The notes: a model not told the origin generated them from the sequence alone. DNA of 64,000 nt from Fusicatenibacter sp. (GCA_022766945.1 JALEOU010000069.1:62001-126000), one strand, 5' to 3'; shown: positions 51,070 to 60,680, counted from the stretch's first letter. A program made the numbers and translations.

Positions 51070-51098
51070 TTGTATTGGGGAGGTTTTTTCTTTATACT
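51070..51098 (+). promoter_or_regulatory. Promoter of the HTH-TPR regulator gene
   Basis: TTGTAT (51070-51075) and TATACT (51093-51098) are 17 bases apart, 44 bases before the ATG. Confidence 0.75.
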
Positions 51099-51141
51099 GG
51101 AAGCAGATCAGAACTATTTGTTTCAGAAAGTGAGGTATCCT

Positions 51142-52173
51142 ATGGGTGTTCAATTAGGGAAGAAGATCCGAGAACTGCGTCTGAAGAAATTGGTTACGCA
51201 GGAACAGCTGGCCAGGACTTTGGGGGTGTCCTCTCAGGCGGTCAGCAAATGGGAGAATGATCTGGCGATGCCGGATATTCAGATTCTGCCGGAGCTGTCG
51301 GTGTATTTTGGGGTTACAATTGATGAACTGTTTAATCTGTCGAAAGAGGATCATTACAACCGCATTGAAAATCTCTGCTGTCAGAAGGAGCTGCTCAGCG
51401 CAGATGAGTTCCGCAGTTCGGAAGATTATCTGAAGACTCAGATCTCCATGGATGCAAAAGAGGGCCGTCCCTGGTATCTGCTGGCAGTGATGTACAATCA
51501 CATGGCGGATGGGCTCCGTGAACTGGCGGAAGCAGCTGCAAAAAGATATATTGAGCTGGAGCCGGAAGTGAAATGGGGACACAGTCAGCTGAATATAGCA
51601 CAGCAGGGTACGGTTTTTGAATGGAGTGTGACGAATCACTCTGACAGAATCAAATATTATCAGAATTTTATCGCCGCTCATCCGGGCTATGCAAGAGGCT
51701 ATCTGTGGCTTCTCGATGATCTGATCGCCGACTGGCGGTTAGATGAAGCCGAAGCAGTGGTACAGAAGCTGAAAAAAGTGCAGAATGATTTTCGTGTACT
51801 GCTCTATCAGGGTCAGATTGCCTGGTATCGTGGCAATCGGGATCAGGCTTTTGGTTTCTGGCACCAGATGGAAGAGGACGCGCCGACCGAGTGGCTCGTT
51901 TTCTCTACTATTGCGGACTGCCTGACCAGAAACGGGGAATATGAAAAAGCCATTTCCTATTACCGCAGATCCATGGAGCTTGCTCAAAAACCGCGGTACA
52001 CCGATGACGCCATGAGTATCGCACAGATTTACGAAATTCTCAACCGTCCGAAAGAGGCGATTGCAAGTTGGATGGAGGTCCTTTCCATCCTCGCAGAGGA
52101 ATGGGATACCTCAGAGGGAAGAGAAGTCGACCGCATTCTCGGAAAAATCCGCGAACTCGAAAAACAGCTGTAA
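51142..52173 (+). CDS. Xre-type HTH regulator with TPR-like repeats
   Basis: The product (about 343 residues) starts MGVQLGKKIRELR. An N-terminal Cro/C1 helix-turn-helix is present ('TQEQLARTLGVSSQAVSKWE'), and a C-terminal helical repeat region of about 250 residues contains TPR-like units (for example 'ADCLTRNGEYEKAISYYRRS'). Such fusions are common Firmicutes regulators that may bind a peptide or small ligand. The start 31 codons after the track ATG is chosen because the promoter lies within the earlier codons and GAGGT precedes this ATG. It is convergent with the sugar-isomerase gene. Confidence 0.85.
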   Translation: MGVQLGKKIRELRLKKLVTQEQLARTLGVSSQAVSKWENDLAMPDIQILPELSVYFGVTIDELFNLSKEDHYNRIENLCCQKELLSADEFRSSEDYLKTQISMDAKEGRPWYLLAVMYNHMADGLRELAEAAAKRYIELEPEVKWGHSQLNIAQQGTVFEWSVTNHSDRIKYYQNFIAAHPGYARGYLWLLDDLIADWRLDEAEAVVQKLKKVQNDFRVLLYQGQIAWYRGNRDQAFGFWHQMEEDAPTEWLVFSTIADCLTRNGEYEKAISYYRRSMELAQKPRYTDDAMSIAQIYEILNRPKEAIASWMEVLSILAEEWDTSEGREVDRILGKIRELEKQL

Positions 52174-52218
52174 GCTCTGAAACGTCCACAGGACCTTTCT
52201 TTTGCAGGCACACTCCCA

Positions 52219-52259
52219 AAAACAGGCAGGATCACAGATATGGTGATCCTGCCTGTTTC
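52219..52259. terminator. Bidirectional terminator between convergent genes
   Basis: The stem AACAGGCAGGATCAC/GTGATCCTGCCTGTT (52221-52235 with 52243-52257), 15 bp perfect, has T-rich flanks. Confidence 0.88.
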
Positions 52260-52265
52260 TTTTCT

Positions 52266-53231
52266 TTATGCCCACCACATTTCTCCGGCGGTTTCGTAAA
52301 TGATCGAATCCTTCAGAAATGCGATTGCTTTTTCCAGTCCTTCCTTTGGAGACATCAGTCCATCTTCATGCTCGATGCTGATCGCTCCATCGTATCCGAC
52401 CGTCTTCAGTGTGCTGATAATATTGTTCCACACCTCTCTGGAATGGCCGTAGCCCACGGTACGGAATACCCAGGAACGGTTCAGAATATCGCCGTAATCC
52501 TGAGTGTCCAGCACACCGATTTTCGCGGTATTCGCCGCGTCAATCTTCGTATCCTTTGCGTGGAAATGATAGATGGCGCCTTTCAGCATCTTGATCGCCT
52601 CACAGGGATCAATTCCCTGCCAGAACAGATGGCTTGGATCCACATTTGCCCCAATGATCTCGCCGACTGCAGCGCGCAGACGCAGCAGGGTGGATGGATT
52701 GTAAACACAGAATCCCGGATGCATCTCAAATGCAATCTTTTTGATTCCGATTTCCTGTGCAAGCTTTGCTGTCTCTTTCCAATAAGGAATCAGAACGCTG
52801 TTCCACTGCCAGTCAAGAATCTCCCGATATTCCGGCGGCCATGCGCAGGTCACCCAGTTCGGATTTTTCGAAGTCTCACAGTCGCCCGGACAGCCGGAAA
52901 ACGCAACCATGGTATCCACGCCCAGCATCACTGCCACTTTCATGGCGTCCACAAACTCTTCGTGAAAACGCTGTGCCGTCTCTTTGTTTGGATGCACCGG
53001 GTTTCCATGGCAGGCTACTGCGGACAGTTTCATGTTGTATTTGGCAAGAAGTGCTTTCAGTTCTTCCGCTTTCTCCGGATGTACCAGATACTCTTTCGGA
53101 TCCAGATGTGCCTTTCCGGGATATCCGCCTGCACCGATTTCCAGGCTGTCCACACCAAGGCTGCTAAGATATGCAAGTGATTCTTCCAGTCCCATCTGAT
53201 TCAGGACCGGAGACATAACAGAAAGTTCCAT
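52266..53231 (-). CDS. Sugar phosphate isomerase/epimerase-like TIM barrel
   Basis: The 321-residue product has the AP-endonuclease-2 fold pattern: 'LGVDSLEIGAGGYPGKAHLD', 'VACHGNPVHPN', 'IKKIAFEMHPGFCVY', 'GANVDPSHLFWQGIDP', 'YHFHAKDT' and 'GAISIEHED'. These include the metal-binding Glu, Asp, His and Glu positions. It is larger than its paralogue at 56293. It probably isomerises or epimerises a keto-sugar intermediate. It is the last gene of the AraC-linked operon, separated from thuA by a hairpin. Confidence 0.87.
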   Translation of the reverse strand: MELSVMSPVLNQMGLEESLAYLSSLGVDSLEIGAGGYPGKAHLDPKEYLVHPEKAEELKALLAKYNMKLSAVACHGNPVHPNKETAQRFHEEFVDAMKVAVMLGVDTMVAFSGCPGDCETSKNPNWVTCAWPPEYREILDWQWNSVLIPYWKETAKLAQEIGIKKIAFEMHPGFCVYNPSTLLRLRAAVGEIIGANVDPSHLFWQGIDPCEAIKMLKGAIYHFHAKDTKIDAANTAKIGVLDTQDYGDILNRSWVFRTVGYGHSREVWNNIISTLKTVGYDGAISIEHEDGLMSPKEGLEKAIAFLKDSIIYETAGEMWWA

Positions 53232-53252
53232 AATTACCTCCTACGATTTCAA

Positions 53253-53293
53253 AGCGTACCGGTAAAAACCTGCCGGTTCCCATCCGGTACGCT
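53253..53293 (-). promoter_or_regulatory. Intercistronic hairpin between the ThuA and isomerase genes
   Basis: AGCGTACCGG/CCGGTACGCT (53253-53262 with 53284-53293) forms a perfect 10-bp stem with an inner CCGG pair. A weak T-rich tail follows. It may process or partly terminate the operon transcript. Confidence 0.55.
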
Positions 53294-53302
53294 CCTGTTT
53301 TA

Positions 53303-54013
53303 TCAGTTATTTTCCACCGGTTCCACATGCGGGCAGACAAGCTCGATGTTTTTTCTCACCGGACATGCCCACTGCACTGCATTTTTGATGATCTGTTGTA
53401 CGTATTCGTTCCGGAAAGACGGATTCGTCTCATGTCCCGGCTGAAAATAGAAAATCTTTCCATTTCCGCGCACCCAGGTACAGCCGCTGCGAAACACCTC
53501 GCCGCCATTAAACCATCCCATGAAAATGGTCTCCTGCGGCTCTGCGATATCAAACGGTTCCCCGTACATTTCCTCCGGATCCAGCACAAAGGTTTCCGGA
53601 ATTCCCTTTGCGATTGGATGATTCGGCTTTACTGTCCAGATTCGCTCTCTGGCACCATCTCTCCATTTCAGATTGCAGGTGGTTCCCAACATTCTCCGGA
53701 AAATTTTGGAATGATGGCCGGAATGCAGTACAATCAGTCCCATTCCTGACAGCACATACCGCTGTACCCGGTCAACGATTTCATCCGGTACGCGGTCATG
53801 CGCCATATGGCCCCACCAGATCAGTACATCCGTGTCGGAAAGAACTTCTTCTGTCAGTCCGCACTCCTGCTCGTCCAGCGTCGCCGTTCTCACTTCTGTC
53901 TCTTCATTTTTCAGGAAACCGGCAAGATATCCATGCAGTCCGCCGGGATACAGTTCTGTCACAGCCGGTATTTCTTTCTCATGAATATTCTCATTCCATA
54001 CAGTAACTTTCAT
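53303..54013 (-). CDS. ThuA family (trehalose utilisation-like) protein
   Basis: The product (about 236 residues) has the class I glutamine amidotransferase-like fold of ThuA: '[14 protein letters not shown]', '[20 protein letters not shown]', '[20 protein letters not shown]' and '[20 protein letters not shown]'. ThuA proteins occur with Gfo/Idh/MocA dehydrogenases in pathways through 3-keto-sugars. No catalytic role can be read from motifs alone. The start at 54013 is one base after the preceding stop and follows a GGAAAGGTG sequence. Confidence 0.86.
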   Translation of the reverse strand: MKVTVWNENIHEKEIPAVTELYPGGLHGYLAGFLKNEETEVRTATLDEQECGLTEEVLSDTDVLIWWGHMAHDRVPDEIVDRVQRYVLSGMGLIVLHSGHHSKIFRRMLGTTCNLKWRDGARERIWTVKPNHPIAKGIPETFVLDPEEMYGEPFDIAEPQETIFMGWFNGGEVFRSGCTWVRGNGKIFYFQPGHETNPSFRNEYVQQIIKNAVQWACPVRKNIELVCPHVEPVENN

Positions 54014-54014
54014 A

Positions 54015-55070
54015 CTATTTTTTGCACCTTTCCTCAAAATCAGTGATCACAGCATTGTTTTCGCCCGATTCGAACAGCGCTTCCATCAGCTTCATTACCC
54101 GCATCACTTCGTCATGTTTGATGAGCTGCTCTTCCTTACCGCGAATTGCGTTCACCACATTCCGGTAGAAGTCACGGATATCGCTGTCGATCCGCGGGAG
54201 AGGATACTCTTTAATGGTCTCATCCGTTCTCGGCGCCATGGTCTTGGTAAGACCTGCGGCAGTCACTACAGGTACCGCCTCCCGGTTCTGCCAGTCGGAA
54301 ACCATGACAATCTTTCCGTTCAGCTGCCAGTCCTCTATTACGGCAGATCCGTTTTCCCCGAGCATATACCATCTGGGCAGACTGATGAAATTGCTGGTTC
54401 CGACTTCCACCACCACCGTAAGATCATGTTCAAATTTTAGCGTTACGGTAAATCCGTCATCACACTCTTCATTGGTAACATTGGAAAGCTCGGTATAGAT
54501 CGATACCAGCTTTTCCGGGATCATCTGCATAATCTGATCCAGAAGATGTACTCCCCAATCCAGTACCATGCCTCCGCCGCACTCTTTTTTGTTTCTCCAG
54601 TCTCCCGGTATGCCTCTGGATCCATGAACTCTCGACTCGATCCGGAACACCTTTCCCAGCGTTCCCTGATCATAGATCTGCTTCATTACCCGGAAATCTT
54701 CATCCCATCTGCGGTTCTGATGTACCGTAAAAAGCACCTGATTTTCATGGGAAGCATCGATCATTTCCTGCAGCTCTTCGTGATTTAAGGCTACCGGTTT
54801 CTCGCAGACCACGTGTTTTGCGGCTTGCATCACCCGAATGCACATATCCTTGTGCAGATGATTCGGAATTGCCACAGTGACAAGCTCTACCGTATCGTCC
54901 CCCAGCAGTTCTTCCAGAGTCTCATAAGCATAAATACCCTTGCTGTGGGCTGCTTCTCTTCTTTCTTCCAGAATATCGTAAATACCGGCCAGTTCCAGCT
55001 CTTCAATTCTTCCAATCAGATCGCAGTGCCAGCCTCCCATGCCGCCGTATCCGATGACTGCAATTCTCAT
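54015..55070 (-). CDS. Gfo/Idh/MocA family oxidoreductase
   Basis: The 351-residue product has a Rossmann fold with '[20 protein letters not shown]' and the conserved '[19 protein letters not shown]' (EKP motif). '[20 protein letters not shown]' and '[16 protein letters not shown]' follow, with the active-site Asp/His of this family. It likely oxidises or reduces a sugar at C3 or C1 with NAD(H). It differs strongly from the second oxidoreductase, so the two probably act at different steps. Confidence 0.9.
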   Translation of the reverse strand: MRIAVIGYGGMGGWHCDLIGRIEELELAGIYDILEERREAAHSKGIYAYETLEELLGDDTVELVTVAIPNHLHKDMCIRVMQAAKHVVCEKPVALNHEELQEMIDASHENQVLFTVHQNRRWDEDFRVMKQIYDQGTLGKVFRIESRVHGSRGIPGDWRNKKECGGGMVLDWGVHLLDQIMQMIPEKLVSIYTELSNVTNEECDDGFTVTLKFEHDLTVVVEVGTSNFISLPRWYMLGENGSAVIEDWQLNGKIVMVSDWQNREAVPVVTAAGLTKTMAPRTDETIKEYPLPRIDSDIRDFYRNVVNAIRGKEEQLIKHDEVMRVMKLMEALFESGENNAVITDFEERCKK

Positions 55071-55114
55071 TTTTCTTTTCCTCTCTCCCGTCGTTGATTC
55101 TGTCAGATTTTCTG

Positions 55115-56272
55115 TCAGATTTCAGGTACCTCAATTTCGATCTCACGGCCTGCTTCTGCAGACTTGAAGATACCATCGATGATTGCCTGGTTGTAAATGA
55201 TCTGGGAAGTCGGTACCGGTGCCGGTGTGCCGTTCTTCACTGCATCCAGGAAGGAACGGATCTTTTTGTCGAACAGCTTGCTCACATCGGAATCCACAAT
55301 CGGAATCACTGTCTCTGTCTGCTGTCCGCAGATCTCATGATAGAGAATCATCGGTCCGCCAACACTGCCGTTCCAGCACTCTGTGGAAGGAATCCGAAGG
55401 CCGCCCTTGGTACCAAGAATAATAGTATCACCTGGTGTATCCATGTTCATCGCCCATGCAATACGGAAATCCAGAATAATATCGCCTTCCAGACGGATAA
55501 AGGCAGCTGCGAAATCATCTACCTCAAACTTCTTGGCATACTCCGGGTGGGTCGGATAATAATCCGGACGGGTACCAAAGAAATTGGACTTATAACCGGA
55601 AACGGTCAGCGGCTTCGGATAGCCGATTGCGTTGAGTACCATATCCAGTGAATAGCAGCCGATATCGCCGAGCGCACCGATTCCTGCTGTCTTGTCCTCG
55701 ATAAAGCTGGTTCCGTAAGGTGTCGGAATACCGCGTCTTCTTCCGCCGCCGGTCTGGATGTAATAAACTTTGCCAAGCTCGCCGGACTCTACGATCTTTT
55801 TGATCATCTTCATATTCTCGTCCAGTCTCGGCTGGAATCCGATGGAAAGCACTTTCTGGCTTTCTTTCTCTGCCTTACAGATCTCAACTGCCTCATCCAG
55901 AGTAACACACATCGGTTTTTCCAGAAGAACGTTCACGCCCTTTTTCAGTGCATAGATTGCACACTCTGCATGCGTTCTGTTGTATGTACATACGCTGACT
56001 GCATCCAGTTCAAGGGACTCGTCGTCCAGCATCTCTTTATGGCTTCTGTAGCATTTTGCTTCCACCTGGAATTTTCTGAAGAATGCTTCTGCTTTGCCTT
56101 CTACCAGATCTGCACCGGCTACCACTTCCACATCGGGCATATTCAGATAGCTTACCATATGTGCCTCTGCAATCCATCCGGTTCCGATAATACCTACACG
56201 AAGTTTTCTGGAGGTATCGATTGTCACTTCCTCCTCTGTATCTTTAAAACGATCCAGAATATTTTCTGCCAT
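55115..56272 (-). CDS. Gfo/Idh/MocA family oxidoreductase
   Basis: The product (about 385 residues) has the nucleotide-binding motif 'LRVGIIGTGWIAEAHMVSYL', the EKP motif 'VNVLLEKPMCVTLDEAVEI' and 'GALGDIGCYSLDMVLNAIG' with the catalytic Asp and neighbours. It is a second oxidoreductase of the cluster. The start at 56272 (MAENILDRF) follows GAGAGG; the track start is inside the upstream gene's 3' end. Confidence 0.9.
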   Translation of the reverse strand: MAENILDRFKDTEEEVTIDTSRKLRVGIIGTGWIAEAHMVSYLNMPDVEVVAGADLVEGKAEAFFRKFQVEAKCYRSHKEMLDDESLELDAVSVCTYNRTHAECAIYALKKGVNVLLEKPMCVTLDEAVEICKAEKESQKVLSIGFQPRLDENMKMIKKIVESGELGKVYYIQTGGGRRRGIPTPYGTSFIEDKTAGIGALGDIGCYSLDMVLNAIGYPKPLTVSGYKSNFFGTRPDYYPTHPEYAKKFEVDDFAAAFIRLEGDIILDFRIAWAMNMDTPGDTIILGTKGGLRIPSTECWNGSVGGPMILYHEICGQQTETVIPIVDSDVSKLFDKKIRSFLDAVKNGTPAPVPTSQIIYNQAIIDGIFKSAEAGREIEIEVPEI

Positions 56273-56292
56273 TGTTACGTTCCTCTCTTTCT

Positions 56293-57117
56293 TCAGTCTT
56301 TCAGAATGCTCTTTAAATAATCTACGCTGATCTTTGCGCATTCCAGCGGAGTATATCCCATACTCGGCTGATCCTGCTCTACGATAAACCATTTTGCACC
56401 GCTCTCGATGGATGCCTTTACAATCTCAGGAATATTCTGCAGTCCCTTTCCCACCGGACGGAACTCGAAACTGCCTTTTGCACTTTCCTTCTTGTCCTCA
56501 TCGATTCCAATCAGTGCATACATATTTTCTGATCTGCTTCCTGCAAAATCTTTCAGATGTACGGTCGGAATTCTTCCCGCATACTTTCTCACGTATTCCG
56601 AAGGATTTTCACCTCCCACATTCACCCAGCAGGTATCCAGCTGTGTCTGCAGGATTTCCGGTTTTACTTCCTCGTACAGAACGTCCAGCGCATATTGGCC
56701 ATTGATTTTGGTGAACTCAAAATCATGATTGTGATACTGCAGAACCATGCCTGCCTCTGCGGCAGCTTCTCCAATCACTTTTGCCCCTTCAATGACTTCC
56801 TGAAATTTCTCAGAACCGGGTCTGTACTCTTCTGTCAGATAAGGGATAACAATATAGCTGCAGCCGATGGTTTTGTAGCATGCTACGGTTCCTTTCGGAT
56901 CACTGATCAGTTCTACAAACGGCACATGGGCAGACAGCGGAATTAACCCTGTCTCCTCACACATTGCTTTCACTTCTTCCGGAGCATGACCGTACAGTCC
57001 TGCAAATTCCACTGCGCTGTAGCCCATCTCTTTGACTGCTTTCAGCGTTCCGGCAAAATCTTTTTCCAGATCTTCTCTGACTGAGTACAGCTGCAATCCG
57101 ATTTTTTCACTCCACAT
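56293..57117 (-). CDS. Sugar phosphate isomerase/epimerase-like TIM barrel
   Basis: The 274-residue product has 'KIGLQLYSVREDLEKDFAGT' and 'GYSAVEFAGLYGHAPEEVKA', then 'VLQYHNHDFEFTKINGQYAL' (His and Glu ligands), 'LDTCWVNVGGENP' and 'VHLKDFAG'. These match the AP-endonuclease-2/IolE-like family. It is the first gene of the operon and lies divergent from the AraC regulator. AAAGGCGG precedes the start. Confidence 0.88.
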   Translation of the reverse strand: MWSEKIGLQLYSVREDLEKDFAGTLKAVKEMGYSAVEFAGLYGHAPEEVKAMCEETGLIPLSAHVPFVELISDPKGTVACYKTIGCSYIVIPYLTEEYRPGSEKFQEVIEGAKVIGEAAAEAGMVLQYHNHDFEFTKINGQYALDVLYEEVKPEILQTQLDTCWVNVGGENPSEYVRKYAGRIPTVHLKDFAGSRSENMYALIGIDEDKKESAKGSFEFRPVGKGLQNIPEIVKASIESGAKWFIVEQDQPSMGYTPLECAKISVDYLKSILKD

Positions 57118-57383
57118 GTTCGCTTACCGCCTTTCTTTTCTTATTTTTCCACCTGGCAGATGGCCAAATGGTTCTTTTTTTTGTTCCCGGGTCCCTTTTT
57201 CGCGGCCGGAAATATTCGGTCAATTCGTGCGGCAGCTTCTTACCGCCTGCACCCTCACAAAAAAAGACTCCTTCCCGGCAAAATGCTCAATACAATTTTT
57301 CAAAACATTTTCCAATCAGAAACTTTGCATAAACCTATAGTTTCGTTTTCTTCTTTTTTCCGAATATTTACCGGTTTTCCCTA
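57118..57383. promoter_or_regulatory. Regulatory spacer with inverted candidate AraC sites
   Basis: CCGGAAATATTCGG (57206-57219) and CCGAATATTTACCGG (57360-57374) are near-exact inverted copies, 150 bases apart, in the divergent spacer. The second lies just upstream of the AraC -35 box. A weak minus-strand promoter (TTGGAA-17-TATTGA) is possible near 57285-57320. Nothing codes here. Confidence 0.5.
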
Positions 57384-57412
57384 TTTACATTTTATCTAAG
57401 TGTCCTTATAAT
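57384..57412 (+). promoter_or_regulatory. Promoter of the AraC regulator gene
   Basis: TTTACA (57384-57389) and TATAAT (57407-57412) are 17 bases apart. Confidence 0.75.
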
Positions 57413-57472
57413 ACAAGTCATAAACACCCGGGTTTTGGACAAATATTGCGATAACTGCCAAGGGAGGTCTAT

Positions 57473-58282
57473 ATGCCTTATCAGATTGAAAACAGAAATT
57501 CATCCTTTTCCTCCGGCCATTTTTCCGGTCTGACAACCATCCCGCATCTTCACACGCATCTGGAAATGATCTATATGGCGGAAGGTTCCAGTGTCGCAAC
57601 CGTGGATTCCGAAAATTTTCTGATTGAAAAAGGAGACCTGTTTCTCTCCTTCCCTAATCAGGTTCATTATTACCATGACCGCTGCCCCTGCAGCGGCTAT
57701 CTGATCATTTTCTCCCACAGTCTGTTTCAGGAACTAAAGGATCTTTTTTTGTCCAACGTGCCGGTTTCTTCCGTTGTCAAAAAAGAACAGCTGACTCCCA
57801 GGATTCACCTGTTTCTTGAAAATATTACCGTAAAGAACAACTCCGGGAACTCCTTTGACCAGATTGCAGCCAAAGGCTATCTGCTCGCTCTGCTCGGTGA
57901 GGTACTTCCCTGCATAGCCTTAAAGCCAAATACTTCCAGTATGGACAGCATCCGAAGCATCCTGACCTACTGTTCCGAGCGCTATACCGAGCCGCTGACT
58001 CTCGAAACGCTGGCACGCAATCTGCATCTGAGCAAATACTATATTTCTCATATTTTCACGGAACGCATGCAGATCAGTTTTCCGGATTTTATCAACAGCC
58101 TGCGGATCGAACATGCCTGTACCATGCTGGAAAAAGATACCAACATCACCGAGATCGCTTTCTCCTCGGGCTTTTCCTCTGTGCGCACCTTCAACCGGGC
58201 ATTCTCCAAGTATATGCACATGACGCCCCGCGAATATATGAAACAAAAGGAAACGCTGCCTGCAACTCTGCTGGTCCCGTAG
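57473..58282 (+). CDS. AraC family transcriptional regulator
   Basis: The 269-residue product has an N-terminal cupin ('IPHLHTHLEMIYMAEGSSVA', with the His pair, and 'GDLFLSFPNQVHYYH'). A C-terminal two-HTH AraC domain follows ('LTLETLARNLHLSKYYISHI' and 'NITEIAFSSGFSSVRTFNRA', ending FSKYMHMTPREYM). It is divergent from the oxidoreductase/isomerase operon, so it is its likely sugar-responsive regulator. AAGGGAGG precedes the start. Confidence 0.9.
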   Translation: MPYQIENRNSSFSSGHFSGLTTIPHLHTHLEMIYMAEGSSVATVDSENFLIEKGDLFLSFPNQVHYYHDRCPCSGYLIIFSHSLFQELKDLFLSNVPVSSVVKKEQLTPRIHLFLENITVKNNSGNSFDQIAAKGYLLALLGEVLPCIALKPNTSSMDSIRSILTYCSERYTEPLTLETLARNLHLSKYYISHIFTERMQISFPDFINSLRIEHACTMLEKDTNITEIAFSSGFSSVRTFNRAFSKYMHMTPREYMKQKETLPATLLVP

Positions 58283-58317
58283 CCTCGTGAATTCCCTGCA
58301 AAAAAAGGAGTATACGA

Positions 58318-58381
58318 TGAAAAAATCATATCTTTTCTTATCGCCATTGGCCTTTTTACACTTCTCCTTACGATCTTTCCC
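58318..58381 (+). other. Out-of-frame start and signal sequence of the following gene
   Basis: AAAAGGAG and an ATG at 58318 lie ideally placed, but the ATG is in the wrong frame. Read after a run of six A in the downstream frame, the same bases encode KIISFLIAIGLFTLLLTIFP, a clear signal or membrane segment continuous with the next ORF. A seventh A would restore one 251-residue protein. Confidence 0.7.
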
Positions 58382-59071
58382 ATGGAAGTCTCCAAAAAGG
58401 AAACGGCCGCTTTCCCGGAAGAGAAACCGCGCGAAGTCGTTGAATCCCGCTCCTGGAATCCGGAGTATTCCCGCTATTACACAAGCAACCATGATCGCGC
58501 ATATCACAGCGATCAGATTATCTACGGACAAGTCACAGACTTTTCCTGTGAAGCAGGCAGAAATTTTATCTTTACCTATGAAAAAGTTCAGATTCGGGAG
58601 GTACTCCAGGGAGACCTGAACGTAGGAGACACGATTTCCGTAGTAAAATGGAGCGGTGAAGTTACTGTCAGAGAAATGATCGACGGAAAGAGAGCTGCCG
58701 GACTCGAAGAGGAAGCAGCAGCCTATGAAGAGGAATACAAAGGAAAAGATCTGGATTCTCTCGTTATCCACGACAGCGGCTACCACGACATCGATTCCGA
58801 AATCGGACAGAAATCGGTCTATTTTCTCGAGGAACTCGACTGGGAAGACACCAAAAATCTGTATGCAAGGATTGATGCAAGTAAAAGTCAGTATCTGGAA
58901 ATTTCAGACGGAGTTTTCGAGAGTACCTTCGATGTTTTTAAGGAAAGAACAGATGAGGAAGATTCCGATTCCAGAGATGCATCAGAGAAACCTTCTCTTT
59001 ACACACTGGAAGAACTGGTAGAAAGTTTCACCCCGCCGCCGGTTTCTCTTAACATACCGACGGCCGGGTAG
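58382..59071 (+). CDS. Probable exported protein, 5' end frameshifted
   Basis: The 229-residue in-frame part begins MEVSKKETAAFPEEKP and contains a compact region 'SDQIIYGQVTDFSCEAG' followed by 'YEKVQIREVLQGDLNVGDTI' (a beta-rich pattern often seen in Firmicutes extracellular proteins) and an acidic C-terminal tail. I do not recognise a family. The true start is very probably the ATG at 58318, whose signal sequence is out of frame by one base at a poly-A run, so the gene is a pseudogene, a phase-variable gene or a sequencing error. It follows the AraC gene by 36 bases and could share its transcript. Confidence 0.6.
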   Translation: MEVSKKETAAFPEEKPREVVESRSWNPEYSRYYTSNHDRAYHSDQIIYGQVTDFSCEAGRNFIFTYEKVQIREVLQGDLNVGDTISVVKWSGEVTVREMIDGKRAAGLEEEAAAYEEEYKGKDLDSLVIHDSGYHDIDSEIGQKSVYFLEELDWEDTKNLYARIDASKSQYLEISDGVFESTFDVFKERTDEEDSDSRDASEKPSLYTLEELVESFTPPPVSLNIPTAG

Positions 59072-59138
59072 TGAAACCCGGCCCTTTTTAAAAAAGCTGC
59101 ATATCCCACATCTGAGATATACAGCTTTTTTTATTTTA
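59061..59138. terminator. Two adjacent terminators between the exported-protein gene and metK
   Basis: GGCCGGGT/ACCCGGCC (59062-59083) followed by T5 ends the plus-strand gene and overlaps its last codon. AAAAAGCTG..ATATC/GATAT..CAGCTTTTT (about 59089-59136) is bidirectional and serves metK. Confidence 0.82.
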
Positions 59139-59217
59139 CTTTATACAATGCGTTCGACAAACGAGTCTGACGTTTTTTTTCGTGCTTTGCACTCCCAAAA
59201 TCAACGAAAACAATTGT

Positions 59218-60405
59218 TTACAGATATTTCTTCAGTTCTTCTGCTTTATCCAGCTTCTCCCATGGCAGATCCAGATCATTTCTGCCGAAGTGACCGTATG
59301 CTGCGGTCTGTTTGTAGATCGGACGGCGCAGATCCAGCATCCTGATAATTCCGGCCGGACGCAGGTCAAAGTTCTCGCGGACGATATCCGTCAGCTTGTT
59401 ATCGGAAAGTTTTCCGGTGCCGTAGGTATCGATCATGATGGAAGTCGGATGAGCCACACCGATTGCATAGGACAGCTGCACTTCACACTTATCTGCCAGT
59501 CCTGCTGCCACGATATTCTTTGCTACATAGCGGGCAGCATAAGCAGCTGAACGGTCTACCTTCGTGCAGTCCTTGCCGGAGAACGCTCCGCCGCCGTGAC
59601 GGGCATATCCGCCATAGGTATCTACGATAATCTTGCGTCCTGTCAGACCGGAATCCCCGTGAGGTCCGCCGATCACAAAACGTCCGGTAGGATTAATGAA
59701 GAACTTGGTATTTTCGTCAACCATTTCCTGCGGAATAATCTCGTCAAATACATATTTTTTGATATCCTGATGAATCTGCTCCTGAGTCACATCCGGGTTA
59801 TGCTGTGTGGAGAGAACAACTGCATCCAGACGAACCGGCTTTCCGTTCTCATCATACTCCACCGTCACCTGTGTCTTTCCATCCGGGCGAAGGTAGGGCA
59901 GAGTTCCGTCTTTTCTCACCTTTGTTAGCTGACGTGCAAGAAGGTGTGCCATGTAAATCGGATACGGCATATATTCTTCTGTCTCATTGGAAGCAAATCC
60001 AAACATCATACCCTGATCGCCTGCTCCGATCGCATCGATCTCCTCATCACTCATCGTATTCTCTTTTGCTTCCAGTGCCTTATCAACACCCATCGCGATA
60101 TCTGCAGACTGCTTGTCAATGGCAGTAATCACAGCGCAGGTATCCGCATCGAAGCCATACTTTGCACGGTCATAACCAATCTCACGAACCGTGTCTCTTA
60201 CGATCTGCTGAAAATCAATATGTGCATTGGAAGTAATCTCTCCCATAACTACAACAAGACCAGTTGTGGTACAGGTCTCACAGGCCACACGGCTCATGGG
60301 ATCCTGCGCAAGCAGTGCGTCCAGAATCGCATCGGAAATCTGATCGCAGACTTTATCCGGATGACCTTCGGTAACGGATTCGGAAGTAAACAGTCTTTTT
60401 TCCAT
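59218..60405 (-). CDS. metK: S-adenosylmethionine synthetase
   Basis: The 395-residue product has the MetK motifs '[20 protein letters not shown]', '[12 protein letters not shown]', the P-loop-like '[18 protein letters not shown]' and the C-terminal '[20 protein letters not shown]' region. It makes SAM from methionine and ATP. It is under a SAM-I riboswitch, so high SAM should stop its own transcription. AAGGAG precedes the ATG. Confidence 0.97.
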   Translation of the reverse strand: MEKRLFTSESVTEGHPDKVCDQISDAILDALLAQDPMSRVACETCTTTGLVVVMGEITSNAHIDFQQIVRDTVREIGYDRAKYGFDADTCAVITAIDKQSADIAMGVDKALEAKENTMSDEEIDAIGAGDQGMMFGFASNETEEYMPYPIYMAHLLARQLTKVRKDGTLPYLRPDGKTQVTVEYDENGKPVRLDAVVLSTQHNPDVTQEQIHQDIKKYVFDEIIPQEMVDENTKFFINPTGRFVIGGPHGDSGLTGRKIIVDTYGGYARHGGGAFSGKDCTKVDRSAAYAARYVAKNIVAAGLADKCEVQLSYAIGVAHPTSIMIDTYGTGKLSDNKLTDIVRENFDLRPAGIIRMLDLRRPIYKQTAAYGHFGRNDLDLPWEKLDKAEELKKYL

Positions 60406-60514
60406 TCTTATTCTCCTTTTTCTTCTTTTGCTCTTCTTCTCAAAAATTCTATCACGTCGATTTCCCTGTCAATGAAGCAGCCTGCCTGCAATTGGCTTCA
60501 CATCTCAGGGTAAA

Positions 60515-60680
60515 CAAAAGGCCCGCACAAAAGGCGGACCTGAATAACGATGTTCAAATCCCCTTATTGTTCGAAATCTTCGCTCAGGCTGGCACCTTCC
60601 CATTTTGAACTATCCGGTCAAAACAGGGGTTGCCGTGGTTTCACAGATCCTATGTATCTCCACCACTCTGAATAAGAGAA
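60515..60680 (-). ncRNA. SAM-I (S-box) riboswitch with terminator
   Basis: The minus strand contains the S-box core: CTTATTCAGAG, GGTGGAGATACATAGG, GAAACCACGGCAACC and AAGGTGCCAGCCTGAGCG, closed by CAATAAG. A terminator stem (AGGTCCGC/GCGGGCCT, 60517-60542) with a T-rich tail follows directly. SAM binding favours the terminator and turns metK off. Confidence 0.95.
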
